Shown here in pieces: positions 29,932-35,638 of a stretch of 35,638 nucleotides of DNA; positions within the stretch are counted from its first letter, which is position 1; the number at the start of each line of letters is the position of its first letter. This DNA comes from Telmatospirillum sp. Lineage in GTDB: Bacteria > Pseudomonadota > Alphaproteobacteria > Rhodospirillales > Magnetospirillaceae. The stretch spans positions 1-35,638 of the forward strand of contig WASQ01000089.1 in assembly GCA_009712185.1 (NCBI GenBank), in the 5' to 3' direction. A program made the translations under genes and the position numbers. The notes beneath the pieces are model-generated. The model did no database searches. It was not told the DNA's origin and worked only from the letters and a program-made list of their open reading frames with translations.

Positions 29932-31664
29932 CCTTTCCGGGGCAGGTCGGCCAGGAAGCCGCGCAGGCCGTCGTTGAAGCGTCCGGCCGCCTCCCAGTTC
30001 AGAAAATGGCCGGCATCGGACAGGACGGCGGCCCGGCTGTTCGGGATCATCCGTTCCAGCGTCCGCGCATGGTCGGGAGCGACCAGCAGATCCTCGCCGC
30101 CATGAATGATGCCGACCGGGCAGGAGATGCGGTCCAGCGGCGCCGTCGGACGGAAGGCGTTACCGATCAGGGTCTGTTTGCAGAATTCGTCCGGGTGCTG
30201 TTCGTTGACCCGGTAGAAGGTCTTCAGTTTGTAGATCTCGTCCTTGTTCGAGGCGCGGTAGGTTTTGCCGAAGATCCAGTCGATACTGTCGTCGAAAACC
30301 GCCGTCATCCCTTTGGTCAGGGCGAGATCGCGCCAGCGTCCCGTGACATCGGCGATGGTCCGGTCGGCTTCGGCATAGGCGGCCGCGACGAACAGCCCGG
30401 CGATCCTGTCGGGGCGGAGCAGGGCGCATTGCAGGGCGATCAGTCCGCCGAGGGCGGAGCCGACCAGAACCGCGTCCTCAAGCTTCAGGAAGTCCAGCAG
30501 ATGGATCACATCGGCCGCCATGGTCGCCACATCCGCGTCGGCCGGCAGCGGCGAGGAGCGCCCGGCGCCGCGGTTGTCGAGGGTGATGACGCGGAAATCA
30601 GCCGCCAGCGCCGGCGCCTGCCGCGCCCAGAAACTGGTGTCGCCGCCCACCGGAGGAATGAGCACGACCGGGCGCCCGTCGCCCTCGCTCCGGTAGCAGA
30701 GCCGGCCTCCGTCGGGCAGATCGAGTGTCGCCGCGCGGACCTTCCGGTAGAAATGGTCGAAAATATTGACGACCAGAGAACTTTTGTCCTCGATGCCCTC
30801 GATCACGTCGCTCGGGTCGTAGGCCGGCATTCCCCCGTCGATATAGACGGACTCGTTGCGGAAGGTGCAGGGATCGTATTGCAAGGTGTGCGGAATGACG
30901 CGGGGCTTGCGGCGTCCGACCAGGATCATCGCGACCTCGCCGGCCACCAATGCCGCGGCCAGGGTGCAGGCCGAGGCCAGGGACGGGCCGCTGCGGTTCA
31001 GGAAATCGGTATTCGAATTCTGTTTCGAGACGTCGTAATAGCTGATGTGCGCAAGCCTCGGCACAATGCCGCAGGCATAGCGCAACTGCCTCTCCACGTC
31101 GTTCATCTCCGCCGTGATCCCGCAATAGTCCTCGATACTCATGCCGTCGGGATCGAAGATTTGCAGGCAGGCGCTGAACCCCACAGGGGACCCCATGAGA
31201 ACATAAAGACCCTTCCGCCGGGCGGCGCGATGCAAGGTGAGGTGATCGTCGATCGCATAGAAGTCGATGGCGTCGATGCAAAGGCCGCAGCCGTCGAGAA
31301 CGGCATCGGCGATGCCGTCCGCGAAGCGTTCCGTCCAGACGGTCACGGAGGCCAGCGGATTGATGTCCAGGATCTCGTCGCGCAGGACCTCCACCTTATG
31401 GCGTCCCTGCGTGGAGACCTTGGCTCCGAACTGTCTGTTGATGTTGGCCAGCTCGAAGACGTCGGGATCGACGAGATGGAACCGGCCCACCCCCATTCGC
31501 GCCAGAATGGACAGGCAACTGCTGCCGATGCCGCCGGTGCCGATCACCGCGACCGTCGCATTGGCGAGGCGCGCCTGTTCCTCCTGCGTCAGGATCCCGA
31601 GATTGCGGGAAAAGGAGGTGGCATAGGTCGGGTCCGTATGAATGCTGTTCAGGCTGTCGGGCAT
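29928..31664 (-). CDS. ThiF/E1-like adenylyltransferase fused to an alpha/beta-hydrolase domain
   Basis: A 578-residue two-domain protein. Residues about 20-290 form a ThiF/MoeB/E1-like activating domain: GTGGIG (42-47), DPDVFELANINRQ (66-78), Lys90 in GRHKVEV and DAIDFYAID (131-139). No zinc CxxC pairs are visible. This family adenylates a C-terminal carboxylate of a small carrier protein, peptide or other acid. Residues about 305-578 form an alpha/beta-hydrolase domain. Its nucleophile elbow reads GSALGG, so the position of the catalytic Ser is Ala404, while Asp525 (GGED) and His553 (AGHFLNW) remain. The hydrolase half may be a pseudo-enzyme or act by another chemistry. The start has GGAGGGGGA upstream. 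Confidence 0.88.
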   Translation of the reverse strand: MPDSLNSIHTDPTYATSFSRNLGILTQEEQARLANATVAVIGTGGIGSSCLSILARMGVGRFHLVDPDVFELANINRQFGAKVSTQGRHKVEVLRDEILDINPLASVTVWTERFADGIADAVLDGCGLCIDAIDFYAIDDHLTLHRAARRKGLYVLMGSPVGFSACLQIFDPDGMSIEDYCGITAEMNDVERQLRYACGIVPRLAHISYYDVSKQNSNTDFLNRSGPSLASACTLAAALVAGEVAMILVGRRKPRVIPHTLQYDPCTFRNESVYIDGGMPAYDPSDVIEGIEDKSSLVVNIFDHFYRKVRAATLDLPDGGRLCYRSEGDGRPVVLIPPVGGDTSFWARQAPALAADFRVITLDNRGAGRSSPLPADADVATMAADVIHLLDFLKLEDAVLVGSALGGLIALQCALLRPDRIAGLFVAAAYAEADRTIADVTGRWRDLALTKGMTAVFDDSIDWIFGKTYRASNKDEIYKLKTFYRVNEQHPDEFCKQTLIGNAFRPTAPLDRISCPVGIIHGGEDLLVAPDHARTLERMIPNSRAAVLSDAGHFLNWEAAGRFNDGLRGFLADLPRKG

Positions 31665-31807
31665 GGGACTCCCCCTCCGTTAGGGCTTTTCGCGACTTAA
31701 TCGCTCCAAGCCCTTGGTTTTCTGTGGCGCTTCCGCTCCGCTCCAGCGGGGCTCAAACGCCGCTCGGGCTTGAGGGCCTGTTGATTCACCTGGTGATCAT
31801 CAGGTCC
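31665..31807 (-). promoter_or_regulatory. Structured gap inside the hgc-like operon
   Basis: A 143-nt spacer in an otherwise overlapping gene chain. It has a symmetric nested hairpin: AGGGCTT (31682-31688) with AAGCCCT (31708-31714), and inside it GCGA (31692-31695) with TCGC (31701-31704). A competing CCAAG-CC-CTTGG pair overlaps one arm, and CTCAA/TTGAG and AGCGG/CCGCT pairs lie upstream in the transcript. It may hold an internal promoter, an attenuator or an RNA-processing site. Confidence 0.45.
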
Positions 31808-32566
31808 TCAGAGTTGTGCCGCTCTTTTCTGGTAGCGGCCGATTTTCGACAGGGCGCCGGCCACGTCCGTCCGTCCGACATTGACGAACACGTCGCCGGC
31901 GGCGATATCGAGCAGGCTGTCGAAAAGGGCGTTGATGCGGGTGTCCGAGACATAGGGCACGTCGCGGTAGAAAAAATCGCATTCGCGGCGAAGCACGAGC
32001 GTGTCCGGCTCCAGCTCCAGATGCGGGTCGTATTTGGCGACGACCCGGCCGGCCACGTCGACGATCGGCGCCGGGGGACGGGACCGCCCGTCGGGGTGAA
32101 GCGGCGCGATCTTCGACATGATGCTGTAGACAAGGGGACTCTGCGAGATCGAGGTGAAAAAGACCTCGTCGCCGGGCGGCAGGGAGGCCAGCACCTGATC
32201 GGCCAGAATCACGAACAATTGCGCGATGAGTCCGCTGTTGCGCAGCGACCGGTCCATATTGACGCTGCAAAGATGGACGATGTGCCGGTCGTTCCGGCCG
32301 GCATCGAAATCGGTATCGACGCCGGCCGTTCCGACCAGATTGTCGCCGTTGAAGACGAGGGCCATGGCCGTGGCGTTGTAGAAGGGATCGATCTTGAAGA
32401 CCTGCCGCATGTGATCCAGCTTGTCCGGACCCCATCCCCTGGCGAGGGTGGCCAGCCTCAGGAGATCGGGTTCGAGCCGGCGCATGTCGTCGGGGAACTG
32501 GCGCGCGTTTCGCAGCAGATAAAGATCGCAATCGTGAAACCGCAGTTTTTCGGCTCCGTCCAGCAT
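31808..32566 (-). CDS. GNAT-like acyltransferase (probable)
   Basis: A 252-residue soluble protein. The middle (about 65-150) has a GNAT-like pattern: a strand MALVFNGDNLVGTAGVDTDF, then HIVHLCSVNMDRSLRNSGLI with the R-x-x-G-x-type turn that holds acetyl-CoA, and EVFFTSISQSPLVYSIMSK, which resembles the final GNAT strand-helix unit. The remainder is not recognised. The ATG directly abuts the stop of the DUF2817 gene (TGA-ATG), so it belongs to the same operon. Its probable role is acylation of the pathway intermediate. The family call is moderate. Confidence 0.6.
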   Translation of the reverse strand: MLDGAEKLRFHDCDLYLLRNARQFPDDMRRLEPDLLRLATLARGWGPDKLDHMRQVFKIDPFYNATAMALVFNGDNLVGTAGVDTDFDAGRNDRHIVHLCSVNMDRSLRNSGLIAQLFVILADQVLASLPPGDEVFFTSISQSPLVYSIMSKIAPLHPDGRSRPPAPIVDVAGRVVAKYDPHLELEPDTLVLRRECDFFYRDVPYVSDTRINALFDSLLDIAAGDVFVNVGRTDVAGALSKIGRYQKRAAQL

Positions 32567-33673
32567 TCACGCTTCTCCGTTCGCGAGACAGTGGATGGCA
32601 CGATCCAGGAAGTGCAGGGCGCGACGGACGTAACCGATCCGCCAGGCGGGGTCGTCCGGACAGAAGGCGCGCGTCATCCGGGCCCGCGCCGCCTGTTCCC
32701 GGCGCCGGCTGGCGGGAAAATGGGCATGGGCGGAATTGGAGGCCCGGATGGCGAGCAAGGTGCCGAGAGCCGGTCCGGTGCCGAATTCGAAGGTCACGCC
32801 GCAGGCCTCCGTCGCGTCGAGGCGGGCCTTCAGGCCGCCGATGACCTCGCCCCGGGCCGGAAACCCGACCCCCTTCGGACCATGTCCGTCGGCGACGGGC
32901 ACGCCGAAAATCGTCCGGGGCGACAGAGCGGACTCCCCGTGCCCCAAAAGCGAGGCGGCGCCATACCGTCCGACGCCCGAATGCAGGTCGAACAGGATGG
33001 TGCGGGACGCGGTTCCGGCGCCGACCGCGTCGCCGACCGCGGTCAGCAGGGGGGCGAGTTCCGGGGCAAGGGCCCGGCCGCCGAAGAACGGGGCCCCGGG
33101 GGCGAAGAACTGACCGCCGGCCAGTGTTTTGCGGACTGTCGCGAGACCGCCGGAGACCATCGCGCGGGCCAGCGCCAGGGGAACCCAGACGGGGTCCGGC
33201 AGGCGTGAGAGGACCGGACTGCTGAACAGCCGGCCGATGGTCCTGGCCCGCCCGTCGACGCGCGCCAGGGCGGCGTGGTCGAACAGCAGATTGCGGTTGA
33301 GGTCGACATTGTCCCGATTGGTTCGCCGGCCCGCCCGGGCGCCGGCGGGATTGACCATATGCAGGAGGATGACGCGGGTCCCGGGCGGACGGGCGGCGAA
33401 CCGCCGCAGCAGGGCGATCTGGACCGCGCTGCCGCAAAATCCCTCGATCCCGTGGACGCCGCTCAGGACGATCAGGCGGCCGGTCGCCTCCCCGGGGCCG
33501 ATGTCGACCCGGCACAGGCTGTCGCCGCCGGCGATCGGGAACTCGGACCAGCGCAGACCCTGGGCGGCGCAAAGATCGCGCAGGCGGCGCCGGGTATCCT
33601 CGAAGCGGTCGTCATAGCAGTCCAGGATGTCCTGGTCGCTGAGGTCCGCCGGGGGGAGGGAAACGACGTTCAT
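32567..33673 (-). CDS. M14/DUF2817-type zinc peptidase-fold enzyme
   Basis: A 368-residue enzyme of the DUF2817 branch of the M14 carboxypeptidase / aspartoacylase-like superfamily. Zinc ligands are His74 and Glu77 in SGVHGIEGFCGSA, and His231 in LFDLHSGVGRYG. The Asn-Arg motif NRDNVDLNRN is at 119-128, and a candidate general base is Glu296 (VTFEFGTG). Superfamily members cleave C-terminal residues or N-acyl groups. Its ATG overlaps the stop of the HgcAB-like gene (TGATG), so the two are coupled. In this operon it may trim or deacylate a small peptide or amino-acid conjugate. Confidence 0.85.
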   Translation of the reverse strand: MNVVSLPPADLSDQDILDCYDDRFEDTRRRLRDLCAAQGLRWSEFPIAGGDSLCRVDIGPGEATGRLIVLSGVHGIEGFCGSAVQIALLRRFAARPPGTRVILLHMVNPAGARAGRRTNRDNVDLNRNLLFDHAALARVDGRARTIGRLFSSPVLSRLPDPVWVPLALARAMVSGGLATVRKTLAGGQFFAPGAPFFGGRALAPELAPLLTAVGDAVGAGTASRTILFDLHSGVGRYGAASLLGHGESALSPRTIFGVPVADGHGPKGVGFPARGEVIGGLKARLDATEACGVTFEFGTGPALGTLLAIRASNSAHAHFPASRRREQAARARMTRAFCPDDPAWRIGYVRRALHFLDRAIHCLANGEA

Positions 33674-34926
33674 CAGGTTTCTTCCACCGACGTCGCCGGC
33701 TCGAATGCGGCGGATCGTCCTGGCGCCGCCGTTTCCGCGACCGTCATCGCCGCCAGATCGACCACCAGCATCTCGCCCTGGAACTTGAGGGGGGCGCCGA
33801 TCCACCGCGTCTCCCGGTCAAGATGGCGCCAGTCGCGGGTCATGATGTCCCCCAGATTGGCGATGCTCTTGACGTCGCCCTTCCAGTCCCGCGACCGGTT
33901 GAAAAAGGCGTCGGTTTCGCAGCTTTTGACGCAGGCCAGGCATTCGATGCAGTTGTCGGGGCGGACGGCCACGGCCGGCCCTTTCGGCAGGCGGGCCAGA
34001 ACGCCCTTGGGACAGACATGGATGCAGTCGTAGCAGGAGGTGCATTTGTCCGGATCGACGATCGGCTGGAAATGACAGCGGTAGTCGCCCTTCGTCAGCC
34101 AGTGGCGCGGCGTCGTCTTGTAGAGGGTGGAGCTGCCGCAGCCGTCGAGGGAGATCAGCAGCACGATGGCCGAAATCGTGGCGGCCCAGAGGGCGTAGCT
34201 GTCCCCGGCCATGTCTTCCGCCCCCGCGACGGCCACCAGCCCGGCCTGGGCCAGCAGCAGATGTGACAGCGTCTTCGCCCACAGCCGTTCCGTGGGAAGG
34301 ACGTCCCAAAGAGAAAACCAGCTTATGTGCAGAAGAAAGATCAGCCCCATGACGCGGGCGGTATATGCGGGATAAAAGAACGCCAGGGGAAAGATCGTCA
34401 TGCAATAGACGAGAGAGGTGGACAACGCCTGTTCCAGCCTGTCGACAAATCCGAACCGGGCCTGGGTCATGGCATAGGTGCGGCGGTAATTGTGCCGGAT
34501 GTAGTCGGGCAGATCGTCGAGATGGGTCGGTCCCCACACCAGCCGGAACCCGGTCTGCCGGGCGACCTCCGCGGTATCCACGCCGGGGGCCGCGTAGGGG
34601 GGCGCGATGATCCGCCGGCCCCTGACGATATTTCCGATCCCCGAGACATTGATGGCGTCGATGATGTCGAATTCGTTGAATTCGTTCATGCCGGCCGCGC
34701 ACCAGACGTTCGATCCCTTCGAATTCGCCACGATCAGGTAACAGTCGAAGGGGCGCAGCCGTTTCATCAGCCGATGGACGGTCAGCGCGTAATTGCCGCT
34801 GAGAAACACCGGGCTGCCGGCGTCGGGCCGGCCGATCACGCGCAGCCCCAGTTCGCAGGGGAAATTGAAGTGGCGGAAGAAGACGTGGAACAGCTCGAAG
34901 AGCTTGATCTTGATGAAGTCAATCAT
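33673..34926 (-). CDS. Fused HgcA-HgcB-like corrinoid/ferredoxin membrane protein
   Basis: A 417-residue protein that joins both mercury-methylation partners in one chain. Residues about 25-165 match the HgcA corrinoid domain: GRPDAGSPVFLSGNYALT, the cap helix NVWCAAGM (73-80, cobalt-ligand candidate Cys76), RRIIAPPYAAPGVDTAEVAR and GFRLVWGPTHLDDLPDYI. Four membrane helices follow (about 168-262), ending in an HgcA-like GSSTLYK segment. Residues about 290-345 match HgcB: CTSCYDCIHVCPKGV (Cys295, 298, 301, 305) and CIECLACVKSCETDA (Cys326, 329, 332, 336), two [4Fe-4S] sites. It differs from canonical HgcA/B: Lys of the cap motif is Met80 and the late C-terminal cysteines of HgcB are missing. 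It overlaps the methyltransferase gene by 8 bp. Confidence 0.88.
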   Translation of the reverse strand: MIDFIKIKLFELFHVFFRHFNFPCELGLRVIGRPDAGSPVFLSGNYALTVHRLMKRLRPFDCYLIVANSKGSNVWCAAGMNEFNEFDIIDAINVSGIGNIVRGRRIIAPPYAAPGVDTAEVARQTGFRLVWGPTHLDDLPDYIRHNYRRTYAMTQARFGFVDRLEQALSTSLVYCMTIFPLAFFYPAYTARVMGLIFLLHISWFSLWDVLPTERLWAKTLSHLLLAQAGLVAVAGAEDMAGDSYALWAATISAIVLLISLDGCGSSTLYKTTPRHWLTKGDYRCHFQPIVDPDKCTSCYDCIHVCPKGVLARLPKGPAVAVRPDNCIECLACVKSCETDAFFNRSRDWKGDVKSIANLGDIMTRDWRHLDRETRWIGAPLKFQGEMLVVDLAAMTVAETAAPGRSAAFEPATSVEET

Positions 34927-35581
34927 GCCGCTTCACGCCCTCTATCAATTGGAAGGTCGACAGGGGCCAGGTTCTCCGGGCGCGGATTTCGAATCCGGCT
35001 TCCTCGATGACGCCTTTCAGGTCCTTGATGGGGAAAAAGGCGCGCCGCAGGATCGCGAATTGCGGAACCCACATCAGGGTCATGATCAGCCGGAAGAAGA
35101 ACCGGGACAGGCCGCCTTCCGGCCAGACCTCGTCGGCGATCAGCATTTTGCCGCCGGGCTTCAGGATCGTCCGGCATTCCTCGAAGATATGCAGAAGGTA
35201 TTTCTTCGACAGTTCGCCCACCACCATCGTCGACACGATGACATCGACGCTGTCGGGTTCGAAATGCCGGCGGAGGTTGGTGATGCTGTCCTTGACGATC
35301 TCGAACCGGTCGGCGCATCCCGACCGGTCGAGATTTTTCCGGCATTCCTTCAGCATGCTGTCCGAGATGTCCATGCCGACGACGGTCGCGCCCCGCTGGA
35401 CGCATTTGATGCCGAGCGACCCGGTGCCGCATCCGATGTCGAGCACGCGGTCGCCCGGCGAAATCCGGCTGGCGATGGTGTCCTTGATGTTGTCGATTTT
35501 GCCGCCCGTCAGCAGCTTGACGGCGACGTCATAGCGTTCGGGCGCGTATTCCACCCAAACCATCCAACTGTACATCAGCAT
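34919..35581 (-). CDS. Class I SAM-dependent methyltransferase
   Basis: A 220-residue methyltransferase. The SAM-binding motif VLDIGCGTGSLGIKC begins at residue 46 and the acidic ribose ligand follows (GMDIS, Asp71). The later motif VDVIVSTMVVGELS and the LKPGGKMLIADEVWP segment are typical of the UbiE/methyltransferase-11/25 group. The C-terminal part has a hydrophobic helix (about 150-165). GGAGAGG lies just upstream of the ATG. It is the first visible gene of the operon and overlaps the HgcAB-like gene by 8 bp. It could methylate the pathway substrate or load methyl onto the corrinoid; neither is shown by sequence. Confidence 0.9.
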   Translation of the reverse strand: MLMYSWMVWVEYAPERYDVAVKLLTGGKIDNIKDTIASRISPGDRVLDIGCGTGSLGIKCVQRGATVVGMDISDSMLKECRKNLDRSGCADRFEIVKDSITNLRRHFEPDSVDVIVSTMVVGELSKKYLLHIFEECRTILKPGGKMLIADEVWPEGGLSRFFFRLIMTLMWVPQFAILRRAFFPIKDLKGVIEEAGFEIRARRTWPLSTFQLIEGVKRHD

Positions 35582-35608
35582 TCCGGCCTCTCCCCGACTG
35601 TGTCCGGG

Positions 35609-35635
35609 CCGCCCGCCCGGGGCCCGCGCGGGCGG
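35609..35635. terminator. GC hairpin just upstream of the methyltransferase gene
   Basis: CCGCCCGC (35609-35616) pairs with GCGGGCGG (35628-35635) across an 11-nt loop, starting 28 nt before the methyltransferase ATG. It may end an upstream gene or attenuate the operon. The window ends here, so the operon's true start cannot be seen. Confidence 0.4.
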
Positions 35636-35638
35636 GGG

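Noticed and set aside
31800-33572. 590-codon minus-strand frame across the GNAT and DUF2817 genes
   Set aside because: Arg/Pro-rich composition and no motifs; the two recognised genes use the other minus frames with tight junctions.
33673-34926. Calling this protein a proven mercury methylase
   Set aside because: The cap motif lacks Lys, the late HgcB cysteines are absent, and the operon partners point elsewhere.

Overview
The window looks like the chromosome of a high-GC alphaproteobacterium, most probably from the Rhodospirillales. This rests on the GC-rich codon use, frequent ATGA/GTGA gene overlaps, frequent GTG/TTG starts, an alphaproteobacterial-style FabI, a globin-coupled diguanylate cyclase and a hairpin repeat of the kind common in that class. 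I see no rRNA, tRNA, CRISPR array or insertion sequence.

Left part (1-9700): a GC-rich dispersed repeat, a 45-residue membrane or secreted peptide gene with its own terminator, a LysR regulator, fabI, a CHAP-type lipoprotein, a cation/Ca2+ antiporter preceded by what reads as a yybP-ykoY (Mn2+) riboswitch, a secreted FGE-fold protein without the FGE cysteines, a TonB/TolA-like protein, an AGE-family sugar epimerase homologue, small unknown proteins and a stand-alone receiver protein. Middle (9780-17334): a long perfect hairpin, a translationally coupled pair of SMR-type half transporters followed by a GNAT/FemAB-like acyltransferase, then a four-gene overlapping type IV secretion block (VirB10-like lipoprotein with an ASH-like domain, VirB11, VirD4, prepilin peptidase). 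A sharply AT-rich stretch (about 17285-17565) follows, carrying a near-consensus promoter for a small unknown gene.

18091-23518 holds a sugar-acid module: zinc alcohol dehydrogenase, L-fuconate dehydratase, an MFS acid transporter and a convergent GntR regulator with two winged-helix domains. 23519-28071 is a patchwork of dispersed repeats with an orphan PD-(D/E)XK-like protein, the globin-GGDEF cyclase, an EamA transporter and a ribbon-helix-helix protein.

The right end (28184-35581, minus strand) is the most unusual part. It is an apparent operon, in transcription order: SAM methyltransferase; one protein that fuses an HgcA-like corrinoid/membrane part to an HgcB-like two-cluster ferredoxin; an M14/DUF2817 peptidase-fold enzyme; a GNAT-like enzyme; a ThiF/E1-like adenylyltransferase fused to an alpha/beta-hydrolase domain whose nucleophile position is Ala; an intact alpha/beta hydrolase; and a YczE-type membrane protein. 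HgcA and HgcB are otherwise known as the mercury-methylation pair. Here the HgcA cap-helix motif is NVWCAAGM rather than NVWCAAGK, the C-terminal cysteines of HgcB are absent, and the partners are modifying and adenylating enzymes. I infer an undescribed corrinoid-dependent methylation or small-molecule pathway rather than canonical mercury methylation. The operon may start beyond the window edge.
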